64,000 nucleotides of DNA. Origin: Candidatus Lustribacter telmatis (GTDB lineage: Bacteria; Vulcanimicrobiota; Vulcanimicrobiia; Vulcanimicrobiales; Vulcanimicrobiaceae). Under the pieces are notes generated by a model. The model saw only the letters and a list, made by a program, of their open reading frames with translations. It did not search any database and had not been told where the DNA came from. Both the position numbers and the translations under genes were made by a program. The stretch lies in contig PLRU01000101.1 in assembly GCA_003164045.1 (NCBI GenBank), positions 890 to 64,889 on the forward strand, written 5' to 3'. This document shows, one piece after another, positions 42,179-51,050 of the stretch (positions are counted from its first letter, which is position 1; each line of letters begins with the position of its first letter).

Positions 42179-42576
42179 TGCAGTGCTCCCGGCACGGCTT
42201 CGGCCGGCGACCATTCCGGCGCCATGTTTCCGTAGCGGAACATCTCATCCGGCGTGTGCTGGGTAAACTCGACGACGACTTGACGTTCGGCGATCCCAAA
42301 CGCGGACGAACACTCTGCCGCGATCGCGCGTGCGAGCCGCTCGCGAATCTCCGGGTCGCGGCCACGGCGGATATCGCACATCACGACGAGCACCGGCTGC
42401 AGCACGCCGTCTTGCAGACGAACCAGATTCCCCGCGCCGAGTTCGCGGAAGGCGATCGACGGGATGTGCGGCTGCGTCAGCATCGCTTCCGCATACAACT
42501 CGGCCAAGCGGCGCGCGAAACGGTGCTTCACTTCGAGGCTCGCCGGAACGGGGAGATCGACTTGCAGGTACGGCAT
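42175..42576 (-). CDS. Tautomerase (MIF/4-oxalocrotonate tautomerase superfamily)
   Basis: 133 residues starting Met-Pro, so cleavage of Met would expose the catalytic Pro-1 of the superfamily. Two beta-alpha-beta units are apparent (PYLQVDLPVPA and QPVLVVMCDIRRGRD), the length of the two-unit tautomerases such as malonate-semialdehyde decarboxylase or cis-CaaD-like proteins. It would tautomerise or hydrate a small keto acid. It diverges from the DapA-like gene at 42606, with a 29-bp gap. Confidence 0.75.
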   Translation of the reverse strand: MPYLQVDLPVPASLEVKHRFARRLAELYAEAMLTQPHIPSIAFRELGAGNLVRLQDGVLQPVLVVMCDIRRGRDPEIRERLARAIAAECSSAFGIAERQVVVEFTQHTPDEMFRYGNMAPEWSPAEAVPGALQ

Positions 42577-42605
42577 AGGATGACTTTAGGGTTATCGGGG
42601 GCGAT

Positions 42606-43652
42606 ATGGAGATCATGCTCGCGAGCTCGGGATTTTCGCGCGGTCTGGCCATTCCGGCGCACTTGCTGGCGCTCGATGAGCAGCGCCGTTTCGACGAGCG
42701 GCGGCAGCGCGCACTCACCCGCTATTATCTCGACGCGGGCGCCGGCGGTCTCGCGGTCGGCGTCCACTCGACGCAATTTGCCATTCGCGAAGCGGGCCTC
42801 TACGAAACGGTCCTGGCTTGCGCGGCCCAAACCGCCGCGGCCTGGACCGATCGTCCCCTGGTGATGATCGCCGGGGTCATCGGCCGCACCGCGCAAGCCG
42901 TGGCGGAAGCGCGCCTGGCCGCGGGATTGGGTTATCACGCTGGCCTGCTCAGCCTGGCGGCTTGGCACGGGGCGTCGGAGGACGAACTCATCGCTCACTG
43001 CAACGCGGTGGCCGCTGAAATTCCGCTCATTGGGTTCTACCTCCAGCCGGCCGTCGGCGGCATCGTTCTCTCGTCCGCGTTTTGGCAGCGCTTCGCGGCG
43101 ATCGGTAACGTTGCCGGCATCAAGATCGCGCCGTTCAATCGCTACCGCACGCTCGATGTCATCCGCGGCGTGGTTGCCGCCGGTGCCGAGGAGCGCGTGA
43201 CGCTCTATACGGGCAACGACGATCACATCGTCCTGGACCTCGTGACGCCGTTCGCCGTGAAGCGCGGCGGAGAGAACGTGCTCGTGCGCATCCGGGGCGG
43301 ATTGCTCGGCCACTGGAGCGTGTGGACGCGTTCGGCGGTGCAACTCCTCGAGCGCGCGCACCAAGCGGCGGCGCGGTCCGCCGTCGATGCGGATCTGCTG
43401 GCTCTCGATGCGCGCGTTACCGACTGCAACGCCGCGTTCTTCGACGTCGCCAACGACTTTCGCGGGTGCATCGCGGGCTGCCATGAAGTCTTGCGGCGGC
43501 AAGGGCTCTTCGAAGGAATTTGGTGCTTGGACCCTCACGAAACGCTCAGCCCCGGCCAAACCGAACTGATCGACCGGGTACTGCGGGAGCATGGCGATTT
43601 GAGCGATGACGATTTCGTGGCGGCCAACCTCGAGCGCTGGTTAGCGGATTGA
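42606..43652 (+). CDS. DapA-family aldolase/dehydratase (dihydrodipicolinate-synthase-like)
   Basis: 348 residues, longer than DapA (about 290). The Schiff-base Lys is K173 in GIKIAPFNR and the catalytic Tyr is Y145 in GFYLQPAVGG. An extra C-terminal helical segment (about 300-348) is present. The family includes aldolases and dehydratases for sugar acids and hydroxyproline or aromatic breakdown products, so the real substrate is probably catabolic rather than lysine-related. It is coupled by TTGA to an ABC permease. Confidence 0.85.
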   Translation: MEIMLASSGFSRGLAIPAHLLALDEQRRFDERRQRALTRYYLDAGAGGLAVGVHSTQFAIREAGLYETVLACAAQTAAAWTDRPLVMIAGVIGRTAQAVAEARLAAGLGYHAGLLSLAAWHGASEDELIAHCNAVAAEIPLIGFYLQPAVGGIVLSSAFWQRFAAIGNVAGIKIAPFNRYRTLDVIRGVVAAGAEERVTLYTGNDDHIVLDLVTPFAVKRGGENVLVRIRGGLLGHWSVWTRSAVQLLERAHQAAARSAVDADLLALDARVTDCNAAFFDVANDFRGCIAGCHEVLRRQGLFEGIWCLDPHETLSPGQTELIDRVLREHGDLSDDDFVAANLERWLAD

Positions 43653-44419
43653 CGAGCGCCCGCGCTGCCGGCGTGCGGAACTACGCCTGGATCGTGCTCG
43701 TCCATTTGGCGTTCATCGCGGCGTGGTGGCTGTTCGTCGTGGTCGGCAAGATTCCGAAGTTCATCATGCCGACGCCGCTGCAAACGCTGCAGACGCTGTT
43801 TATGCCGCACTACGATTGGCTCGGGAACTCGATCGCCACGGGCGAGGAGATCTTCCTCGGCTACATCCTCGCGGTGATCTTCGGCGTTGCGCTGGCGGTG
43901 GTGTGTACGTGGTCGCGCGTGCTCTCCACGATCTTCATGCCGCTGCTGGTGAGCCTCAACATGATTCCCAAGGTCGCCCTCGGCCCGCTGTTCATCGTGT
44001 GGTTCAAATACGGCGTGATTCCCAACGGCATCATCGCGTTCACGATTTGCTTTTTCCCGATTCTCCTGACCGCGGCCCGCGGCTTGCACGAAGTCGAACC
44101 GGAGCTGCTCGATCTGGTGCGCTCGCTGCACGGTTCGCGCTGGCAGCTCTTCACCAAGATTCAGCTGCCCGGCTCGCTGCCGTACATCTTCTCGGGCATG
44201 AAGGTCGGCGCGGTATTGGCGGTAGCGGGCGCGATCGTCGGTGAGTTTCTGGGCTCCGCCAAGGGCCTCGGCTACGTGATGCTGCAGGTGCAGACGACGC
44301 TCGATACGGCCGGGATGTTCATGGCGGTCATCCTCATCACGCTGATCGGTCTCGTGCTCTACGCGATCGTCGTCGGGCTCGAACATCTGCTCGTCGTCCG
44401 GGACGCGCGGCTGCAATGA
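43649..44419 (+). CDS. ABC permease, SsuC/TauC/NrtB-like
   Basis: 256 residues and about six transmembrane helices. The EAA loop that contacts the ATPase is LVRSLHGSRWQLFTKIQLPG (about 156-175). The family imports nitrate, sulfonates, taurine or hydroxymethylpyrimidine-type compounds. The start is TTG in a TTGA overlap with the DapA-like gene. It forms the membrane pore of the only complete NMT1-type transporter in this window. Confidence 0.9.
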   Translation: MTSARAAGVRNYAWIVLVHLAFIAAWWLFVVVGKIPKFIMPTPLQTLQTLFMPHYDWLGNSIATGEEIFLGYILAVIFGVALAVVCTWSRVLSTIFMPLLVSLNMIPKVALGPLFIVWFKYGVIPNGIIAFTICFFPILLTAARGLHEVEPELLDLVRSLHGSRWQLFTKIQLPGSLPYIFSGMKVGAVLAVAGAIVGEFLGSAKGLGYVMLQVQTTLDTAGMFMAVILITLIGLVLYAIVVGLEHLLVVRDARLQ

Positions 44420-45192
44420 GCGTCGCGGCAACCGAACCGTTCATCCATCTCGCCGGCGTTCGCAAAGAATATCGCGATCGCGAGCGCCGCTTTCTGGCCG
44501 TGTCGGATGCAACGTTCGACGTTGCGCCGGGCGAGCTGATCGCGCTCGTCGGCCCGTCGGGTTGCGGGAAGACGACGCTCTTGAAGATTCTCGCCGGTCT
44601 GCATCGTGCCGACGAGGGCGACGTGCGCATCGGCAACGCCGCGGTGCCCTTCGATCCGGCGCGCGATATCGGCATGGTCTTTCAATCGCCGCTGCTGCTG
44701 AAATGGCGCCGGATCATCGACAACGTCTTGCTGCCGGCGGAGATCCTCGGCTTACCGCGCGACGCCGGCCGCCGCCGGGCGCTGGAGTTGCTCGAACTCG
44801 TCGGGCTGGCGGGATTCGAAAACGCCTATCCCTACGAACTCTCGGGCGGCATGCAGCAGCGGGCGGCGATCGCGCGCGCGCTGATCCACGATCCGAAGCT
44901 CGTGCTGATGGACGAGCCGTTCGGTGCGCTCGATGCGTTGACGCGCGAGAAGATGAACCTCGAACTGCTCCGCATCTGGGAGCAGAGCGGGAAGACGATC
45001 GTGTTCGTAACGCACGGGATCGCCGAGGCGGTGTTCGTCGCCACGCGCGTTATCGTGCTCACCGCCGGTCCGGCCCGTATGGCCGGCAATATACCGATCG
45101 ACCTGCCCCGTCCGCGAACGCTCGACATGCGAACGCACGAAACGTTCGGCGCCTACACCCGGGAAATTTACCACTTGCTCGGTATGGAGTAA
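44416..45192 (+). CDS. ABC ATPase, SsuB/TauB/NrtD-like
   Basis: 258 residues. Walker A GPSGCGKTT is at 46-54, the Q-loop is in VFQSPLLLKW, the signature is LSGGMQQR and Walker B with D-loop is LMDEPFGALD. It energises the adjacent permease. The ATG overlaps the permease stop (ATGA). Because many binding proteins in this window lack partners, this ATPase-permease pair may serve more than one of them. Confidence 0.92.
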   Translation: MSVAATEPFIHLAGVRKEYRDRERRFLAVSDATFDVAPGELIALVGPSGCGKTTLLKILAGLHRADEGDVRIGNAAVPFDPARDIGMVFQSPLLLKWRRIIDNVLLPAEILGLPRDAGRRRALELLELVGLAGFENAYPYELSGGMQQRAAIARALIHDPKLVLMDEPFGALDALTREKMNLELLRIWEQSGKTIVFVTHGIAEAVFVATRVIVLTAGPARMAGNIPIDLPRPRTLDMRTHETFGAYTREIYHLLGME

Positions 45193-45196
45193 TGCT

Positions 45197-46216
45197 ATGA
45201 ACCCTCGCTCATTGATCCCGCTCGCACTCGCCGGTGCGCTGCTCGCGCTCAACTTGGCGCCGGTCACCGCGGCCGGGCCCGAAAAAGTCAGCATGATCTT
45301 GAACTGGGTCGCGGGCGGCGATCACGCGCCCTATTACTACGCGCAGAAGATGGGCTGGTACAAAGATGCCGGCATCGATCTTACGCTCGAACAGGGCAAA
45401 GGCTCGGCGCTCGCCGCGCAAAAGGTCGGCGCGGGTGTCGATCAGTTCGGGCTCTCCGACATGGGAACCGTGCTGCAAGCGCGCGGCAAAGGCGCCGACG
45501 ACGTCGCGATCTTGAACGTGTACGCGAATTTTCCCGAAGGCTTCTATTGGCTCAAGAGCTCGGGGATCAAGTCGCTCAAGGACCTTGTCGGAAAGAAGAT
45601 CGGGAACCCGCCGGGCGACGCGGGCCGCGTCATTTGGCCGGCACTCGCCAAAGCGAACCATATCGATCCCAACTCGATCACCTGGGTGAACATCGAGCCG
45701 GCCGCAAAACTCACCGCGCTCAAAACGGGCGCCGTCGATGCGGTGACCGAGTTCTTCAACCTGCATCACGTCTACGCCAAAGAGCTCGGTACGAACATGG
45801 GCTACCTGGCGTGGAAAGACGACGGCGTGAACCCGTACGGAAATTCGGTCATCGTGAACGGCGATTACTTGCGCGCGCATCGGGATACGGTCGCGGCGTT
45901 CACGAAGGTCACGCAGCGCGCGTTCGGCTTTTGTTCGCGGACGCCCGATCCGTGCATCGCGGCGCTGGTTGAAGCGAACAGCGGCTTGAGCGCGCCGAAC
46001 GAGTTGCAGAACTGGCATGAAGTCGCCGAGCTCATGAGCGATCCCGTCTCGCAAACGGTCGCACTCGGGTGGATGGATCCCAAGCGCATGGCGGCGAGCT
46101 ATCAGCTCGTGAAAGACTACATGGGCATCGATACGCCGTTCGCCCCGACCGCTGCGTACACCAACGACTTCCTGAGCAAAACGATCAAGGCTCCGGTCGT
46201 CAAGGATGAACAGTAG
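45197..46216 (+). CDS. NMT1/THI5-like substrate-binding protein with its own transporter
   Basis: 339 residues with a signal peptide (about 1-25). The mature N-terminus [29 protein letters not shown] is the THI5/ThiY-like pattern, and [19 protein letters not shown] follows. Two Cys, in [11 protein letters not shown], may form a disulfide. Relatives bind pyrimidine precursors of thiamine or similar heterocycles. It follows the ATPase by four bases, so this is a standard three-part importer. It overlaps the next gene by 11 bp. Confidence 0.9.
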   Translation: MNPRSLIPLALAGALLALNLAPVTAAGPEKVSMILNWVAGGDHAPYYYAQKMGWYKDAGIDLTLEQGKGSALAAQKVGAGVDQFGLSDMGTVLQARGKGADDVAILNVYANFPEGFYWLKSSGIKSLKDLVGKKIGNPPGDAGRVIWPALAKANHIDPNSITWVNIEPAAKLTALKTGAVDAVTEFFNLHHVYAKELGTNMGYLAWKDDGVNPYGNSVIVNGDYLRAHRDTVAAFTKVTQRAFGFCSRTPDPCIAALVEANSGLSAPNELQNWHEVAELMSDPVSQTVALGWMDPKRMAASYQLVKDYMGIDTPFAPTAAYTNDFLSKTIKAPVVKDEQ

Positions 46217-47225
46217 CTTCCGCGACGACGAACACGTCGATGATGTTCTGACCACGCCGTCTCCGGCACTCGTACGCGATCTGGAGACGGTAGCCGGTGA
46301 CATCATCGTGCTGGGCGTCGGGGGGAAGATGGGACCGACGCTCGCGCGTTTGGCGAAGCGCGCCGCGCCCGGCAAGCGCGTGATCGGCGTTGCACGCTTC
46401 AGCGAGAGCGGCGTGCGCGAACGGCTGACGGCGGCCGGCGTCGAGTGCGTGGCGGCCGACTTGCTCGATCGCGATGCCATCGCGCGCCTGCCCGACGCTG
46501 CGAACGTGGTCTTCATGGCCGGCCGGAAGTTCGGCTCATCCGGCCGCGAAGACCTGACCTGGGCGATGAACGCGCACGTGCCCGCGCTGGTGGCGGAGCG
46601 CTTCGCGGGCTCGCGCATCGTCGCGTTCTCGACGATCTGCGTCTATCCGTACGTCGATGTGCTCTCGGGCGGGGCGACCGAAGCGACGCCCCCGACGCCG
46701 CCGGCCGGCGACTACGCGAACTCGTGCGTGGCGCGCGAGCGGATGTTCGAGTATTTCTCCAACGTCCACGGCACGCCGGGCCGGCTCATCCGCCTGAGCT
46801 ATGCGATCGACATGCGTTACGGCGTGCTGCACGATGTCGCGCGCAAAGTACGCAGCGGTGCGCCGATCGACGTGACGATGGGGCACGTAAACGTGATCTG
46901 GCAGGGCGATGCCAACAGCGTGACACTGCGCGCGCTCGCTCAGTGTACGGCGCCGACGAGCCCGCTCAACGTCAGCGGACCCGAGACGGTCAGCATCCGC
47001 GCGCTCGCGCACGCGTTCGGCGCGCGCCTGGGCCGCAAGCCGCAGTTCACCGGAACCGAAGCGCCGACGGCGTGGCTCGCGAACACGGGCGAGTGCGCGC
47101 GGCTCTTCGGCTATCCGGCGGTGCCGCTGGCGCAGATGATCGACTGGGTCGCCGATTGGGTTGCGCGCGACGGCACGAGCTGGAACAAAGAGACGCACTT
47201 CGAAACGCGCGACGGCAACTACTAG
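46206..47225 (+). CDS. NAD(P)-dependent epimerase/dehydratase-like protein with altered YxxxK
   Basis: 339 residues of extended-SDR type with the nucleotide-binding GVGGKMG at 37-43. The usual active-site YxxxK reads Y170-A-N-S-C174, so the Lys is replaced by Cys, although R177 is close. It may be non-catalytic, use another residue, or bind a nucleotide for regulation. It starts within the end of the binding-protein gene and precedes a GNAT gene, so it belongs to the same catabolic run. Confidence 0.8.
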   Translation: MNSSFRDDEHVDDVLTTPSPALVRDLETVAGDIIVLGVGGKMGPTLARLAKRAAPGKRVIGVARFSESGVRERLTAAGVECVAADLLDRDAIARLPDAANVVFMAGRKFGSSGREDLTWAMNAHVPALVAERFAGSRIVAFSTICVYPYVDVLSGGATEATPPTPPAGDYANSCVARERMFEYFSNVHGTPGRLIRLSYAIDMRYGVLHDVARKVRSGAPIDVTMGHVNVIWQGDANSVTLRALAQCTAPTSPLNVSGPETVSIRALAHAFGARLGRKPQFTGTEAPTAWLANTGECARLFGYPAVPLAQMIDWVADWVARDGTSWNKETHFETRDGNY

Positions 47226-47228
47226 CGC

Positions 47229-48083
47229 GTGCTCGAAGAACGCGCCCTAACGCTCGCCGACATTCCCGTCGCGCTCGCTCTATCCACGGAAGCCGGTTGG
47301 AACCAGAGCGCGGCTGATTGGGCGTTGCTGCTCACGTTCGGCCGGGGCTTCGCGCTGCTCGGGCCGGATGCGTCGATCGTCGCGACGGCCGTGGTGGTCC
47401 CCTACGAACGGCGGTTCGCCTGGATCGGAATGGTGATCGTCACGGCGGCCTTCCGCCGCCTGGGTTTAGCGACGCGGTTGCTGCAGCGCTGTATCACGAC
47501 GATATGCGCGAGCGGCGCCGTGCCAGTGCTCGATGCTACGCCGGCGGGACGCGAGGTGTACCGCAAACTCGGGTTCGTCGATACGTGGGAGTTGCAGCGG
47601 TACGCCGGCGCGGGAATGGCGCGCGCAGCAACGGCGAGTGCCGCGGAGGCGCGCATTCGCCGCCTGAACCCGGCCGATCTGGAGCAACTGCGTGCGTTCG
47701 ACGGTGATGCCTTCGGCGCCGATCGATTCGCGCTGCTAGATCGCCTGCGCGAGAATCTGCCCGAAGCTGCGCTGGTCGCGGAGCACGCCGACGGCACGCT
47801 TGCGGGCATGGCGTTTCAACGGCCCGGGCGCACGGCGACGCAAATCGGACCGGTGATTGCCGCCGATGCCCGCGTCGCGCTCGCGCTGATCGCACACGCG
47901 GTTCGCACCACGAGCGGCTCGCTGCTCATCGACGTTCCGCTAGAACACACCCGGGTTAACGAATGGCTCGAGGCGCAGGGCTTTGCCGTCGAGCGCCCGT
48001 TGACGCGCATGCAGTACGATGTGGCCACGCCGTTCGGCCGGCTCGACCGAACGTTCGCGATCGCCGGCCCGGAAATCGGCTAG
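47229..48083 (+). CDS. Two-domain GNAT acetyltransferase
   Basis: 284 residues. The N-terminal GNAT domain has the acetyl-CoA loop VTAAFRRLGLATRLL and LDATPAGREVYRKLGF, and a second domain at about 140-280 resembles the C-terminal half of Acetyltransf_18-type proteins. It would acetylate a small amine or a protein; the substrate is unknown. The start is GTG, four bases after the epimerase-like gene. The stop overlaps the convergent small ORF (CTAG). Confidence 0.83.
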   Translation: MLEERALTLADIPVALALSTEAGWNQSAADWALLLTFGRGFALLGPDASIVATAVVVPYERRFAWIGMVIVTAAFRRLGLATRLLQRCITTICASGAVPVLDATPAGREVYRKLGFVDTWELQRYAGAGMARAATASAAEARIRRLNPADLEQLRAFDGDAFGADRFALLDRLRENLPEAALVAEHADGTLAGMAFQRPGRTATQIGPVIAADARVALALIAHAVRTTSGSLLIDVPLEHTRVNEWLEAQGFAVERPLTRMQYDVATPFGRLDRTFAIAGPEIG

Positions 48084-48262
48084 AACGGAGCGACGGGACT
48101 CTTGCGGCTGTCGTGCATTCCCGGGGGCAAGCCCGTCGGCTCGCTTTGCTTCGGGTCACGCGTGATCGGCACGACCTTCGCGCCGTCGCGGTAGCGGTCG
48201 GCCATATCGTCGGTTGCGGTGCGTTCCGCGCCGGGGGCTTGGTCGCGTTTATCATCCGTCAT
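48080..48262 (-). CDS. Small hydrophilic protein, unknown function
   Basis: 60 residues, highly charged and probably disordered (rich in Asp, Arg, Lys, Pro), with no domain. The ATG at 48262 is preferred to the TTG at 48280. Its stop overlaps the GNAT stop by exactly 4 bp, as at five other convergent pairs here, which mildly supports its being real. No good ribosome-binding site is seen. Confidence 0.35.
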   Translation of the reverse strand: MTDDKRDQAPGAERTATDDMADRYRDGAKVVPITRDPKQSEPTGLPPGMHDSRKSPVAPF

Positions 48263-48302
48263 ACCCGGAGGTGTTCCCAAAAATCCGCCGACTTAAAAAC
48301 GC

Positions 48303-49181
48303 ATGCCCTATAGCTTCTCGCGGCTACTGGCCGAGTTTGACAAGACGATCGCAAAACCGGTGTTCGATCCACCGGTGCTGACGCCGTTGCGCAAGCCCAT
48401 TGCGGAGTCGACGATCGGTCTCTTTGTAAGTTGCGGCGCGCAGCTGCCCGACGATCCGCCGCTGCTCGAAACGGAAGACATCTCGTTCCGGCTATTGCAC
48501 CGCGACACGCCGCTGGACCGGCTCATCGTGTCGCACCAGACGCTGGTGCGCAAATGGGCGCTCGAAGATCTCAACGTCGCCTATCCCATCGAGCGCTTGA
48601 TAGAACTCGAACGCGAAGGCGTGTTCCGGCGTCTCGCGCATACCAGCGTCTCGATGGTCGGTTCGATCGAGCGTTACACCGAACTCGTCGAGCAGACGAT
48701 CCCGTCGATCAAGGCGATTTACGACGCGCAAGGCGTCGACCTCGTGCTCGTGCTGCCGTTTTGCCCGGCGTGTCATCGGGCCACCGGTATCATCGCTCGC
48801 GCACTCGAGGCGCGGGGCTTGCCCACCGTGAGCACGAGCGTGCTCTGGGAGATGAGCGAAGCGGTGAAGCCGCCGCGCACCTGTTTTCTCGATTTTCCGC
48901 TTGGGTGCCCGGCCGGTAAGCCGTTTGCCATCGAACAGCAGCGCGACATCCTGCGCAGCGTATTCGCGCTGACGCCGGCGTTTGATGCCGGCGCCTGGGC
49001 GATGAAAACGCTGCCGCATACGTGGTCGCCCGACGGCGATCGCTCGTGGGAAACCACCACCGACGATCTGTACCGTAACGGCGGTCTGGCGATCACCGCC
49101 GCGCACATGGCGGCGCACGCCGCGGTCGGCGAGTCGCTCGTCGGCAAGGAACGGGCCTTCGCCGTGAAATGTAACTGCTGA
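48303..49181 (+). CDS. GrdB-like (glycine/betaine/sarcosine reductase B family) protein, Cys form
   Basis: 292 residues. The pattern VDLVLVLPFCPACHRATGII followed by VKPPRTCFLDFPLGCPAGKP matches the short selenoprotein-B-like family found outside clostridia, in which the first motif is usually Sec-x-x-Cys. Here it is C154-P-A-C157, so no selenocysteine is needed, and no in-frame TGA occurs. Classical GrdB activates glycine or betaine for reductive cleavage, but these short relatives lack the other reductase subunits and their reaction is unknown. It precedes a binding-protein gene by 23 bp. Confidence 0.72.
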   Translation: MPYSFSRLLAEFDKTIAKPVFDPPVLTPLRKPIAESTIGLFVSCGAQLPDDPPLLETEDISFRLLHRDTPLDRLIVSHQTLVRKWALEDLNVAYPIERLIELEREGVFRRLAHTSVSMVGSIERYTELVEQTIPSIKAIYDAQGVDLVLVLPFCPACHRATGIIARALEARGLPTVSTSVLWEMSEAVKPPRTCFLDFPLGCPAGKPFAIEQQRDILRSVFALTPAFDAGAWAMKTLPHTWSPDGDRSWETTTDDLYRNGGLAITAAHMAAHAAVGESLVGKERAFAVKCNC

Positions 49182-49204
49182 CCACGAATCACTGGAGGAT
49201 CTGG

Positions 49205-50161
49205 ATGAGACGCTTTGCTCGAGTTACGCTCCCGGTCATCGTTGCTGCGCTCTTGGCGCTCGCGCCGGCTGGGCCGGGTTCGGCGCAGACGCTAGCCGCG
49301 CTCAAGGTTGCGATGATCCCGATCGAACCGGCGGCAGCGGTTTATTACGCCAAGGAAAACGGCTTCTTCACCAAAGACGGGCTCGACGTCGACATCGCCC
49401 AGAACCCGTCAACGCCGGCCATCGCGTCGGCGTTGCTTTCGGGCACCTACGACATCGCTTACGGCACCATTCCGACGCTTGCGACCGCGCATTCGAAGGG
49501 CTTACCGTTTGTGATGATCGCGCCGGGTATTTCCAGTTCCGCGATCCATTTCGGCGGCGCCATTATGGTGGGTGTGAACTCGACGATCAAGACCGGCAAA
49601 GATTTCAACGGCAAAACGCTCGGCACCGCGGGCCTCAATACGATCGCGGAATATTTGCCGCGCGCGTGGATCGATAAGAACGGCGGGGATTCGACCACGG
49701 TGAAATTCGTTGAGATGCCGTTTCCGGTAACGCCCGACGCCATTGCTTCGGGCCGTATCGACGGCGCGTATCTGGCCGAACCGTTCGTGACGATCGCCGA
49801 ACAAAAGCACGACGCGAAGATCCTCACCCAAGGCGACGCGGCGATCGCACCCGGCGAATTCCTCTCGACCGGCTGGTACACGACGATCCAATGGGCGCGC
49901 GCGCATCCCGATCTCGTCGCCCGTTTCCAGCGCGCGATGGGCGAAGCGGCGGCATGGGCCAATGCGAATCATCCGCTGGTCGTGCCGATCCTCGCGAAAG
50001 ATCTGCACGCCGATCCGGCGATCGTCGGGCAAGCGCGCCGGCCGTACTATCCGGAACGCCTGATCGCCTCACAAGTTCAGCCGTTCATCGACATCACGGC
50101 GAAGTACGAAAAGTTCGCACCGTTCAAGGCCGACGAGCTGATCTACGTGCCGGCACGCTGA
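49205..50161 (+). CDS. NMT1/SsuA-like substrate-binding protein (orphan)
   Basis: 318 residues with a signal peptide (about 1-28, ending GSAQT). The mature part begins LKVAMIPIEPAAAVYYAKENGFF, followed by SGTYDIAYGTIPTLATAHSKG and GKTLGTAGLNTIAEYL. A strong GGAGG site lies upstream of the ATG. It is encoded between the GrdB-like and the dehydrogenase genes and has no transporter partner nearby. The C-terminal part aligns with the broken gene at 41571-42178. Confidence 0.87.
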   Translation: MRRFARVTLPVIVAALLALAPAGPGSAQTLAALKVAMIPIEPAAAVYYAKENGFFTKDGLDVDIAQNPSTPAIASALLSGTYDIAYGTIPTLATAHSKGLPFVMIAPGISSSAIHFGGAIMVGVNSTIKTGKDFNGKTLGTAGLNTIAEYLPRAWIDKNGGDSTTVKFVEMPFPVTPDAIASGRIDGAYLAEPFVTIAEQKHDAKILTQGDAAIAPGEFLSTGWYTTIQWARAHPDLVARFQRAMGEAAAWANANHPLVVPILAKDLHADPAIVGQARRPYYPERLIASQVQPFIDITAKYEKFAPFKADELIYVPAR

Positions 50162-50165
50162 CCGC

Positions 50166-51050
50166 GTGATCGTCGGGCTCATTGGCCTCGGGCGCATGGG
50201 CAGCGCGATGGCGCAGCGCTTCGCGCAACGCGGTTTCGAGGTGATCGGCTGGGATCAGAACCCGGTCGCGGTTGCCGCGCTGGCCGAGAGCGGCGGTACG
50301 ACGGCGCCGCATGCGCGTGCCGTGGCGTCGGCGGCAGCGTTCGTGGTAACGACGATCACGGAAGACTCGGGCGTTCGCGGCATCTTCGGGGGCCCCGACG
50401 GCATGCTGCAGGGCGACATCGCGGACACGCTGTTCATCGAGATGAGCACGCTGCAGCCCATCACCGTGCGGGATCTCGCGCCGACGATCGAGTCGCACGG
50501 CGCGCGCATCGTCGATGCGCCGGTGCTCGGGACGATCCCGAGCGTGCGCGACGGCACGCTCGTTGCGCTCGTGGGCGGCGCAGCGGCGGACGTCACACGC
50601 GCCCGCCCGGTGCTCGACGCGCTCGCGCACAAGGTCATCCACATGGGCCCGCTCGGCAGCGGGCACGCGATGAAGCTCGCCGTGAATCTCGGCCTCGCCG
50701 CGTTCGTGCAAGGTTTGGCCGAATCGCTCGCGCTCGGCGAACGCGAAGGCCTGAGTCTCGATGCGATGCTGGCCGTGCTCTCCGTCGCGCCGACGGCTAA
50801 CGCGTGGCTCACGATGCGCAAAGGCGTGCTCACCGGCGAGCGGTCCGACGTAACGCTCGACATTCGCACGCTGCGAAAAGACATGATGTCGGTGGTTGCA
50901 ACCGGCGCGCGCGACGGCGTCACGATGCCGCTTTCAGCGGGCGTCCTCGCCGCGCTCTCCGCCGCGGTCGCCGGCAACTGGGGCGACCGCGACATCGGCG
51001 AGCTCGCCGCGTTTCTGCGCGAAGAGATCGTGCAGCGCTACGACGCTTAG
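50166..51050 (+). CDS. 3-hydroxyisobutyrate-dehydrogenase-family protein
   Basis: 294 residues, the normal length. The Rossmann motif GLGRMG is at 7-12, and the substrate segment ends GPLGSGHAMKLAVN with catalytic K170 and N174. It oxidises a beta-hydroxyacid or reduces a semialdehyde using NAD(P); 3-hydroxyisobutyrate, tartronate semialdehyde and glyoxylate enzymes share these features. The start is GTG. The stop overlaps the convergent hydrolase gene by 4 bp (TTAG). Confidence 0.88.
   Translation: MIVGLIGLGRMGSAMAQRFAQRGFEVIGWDQNPVAVAALAESGGTTAPHARAVASAAAFVVTTITEDSGVRGIFGGPDGMLQGDIADTLFIEMSTLQPITVRDLAPTIESHGARIVDAPVLGTIPSVRDGTLVALVGGAAADVTRARPVLDALAHKVIHMGPLGSGHAMKLAVNLGLAAFVQGLAESLALGEREGLSLDAMLAVLSVAPTANAWLTMRKGVLTGERSDVTLDIRTLRKDMMSVVATGARDGVTMPLSAGVLAALSAAVAGNWGDRDIGELAAFLREEIVQRYDA

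Noticed and set aside
48303-49181. Selenocysteine decoding in the GrdB-like gene
   Set aside because: The motif position is encoded as Cys and no in-frame TGA occurs before the final stop.
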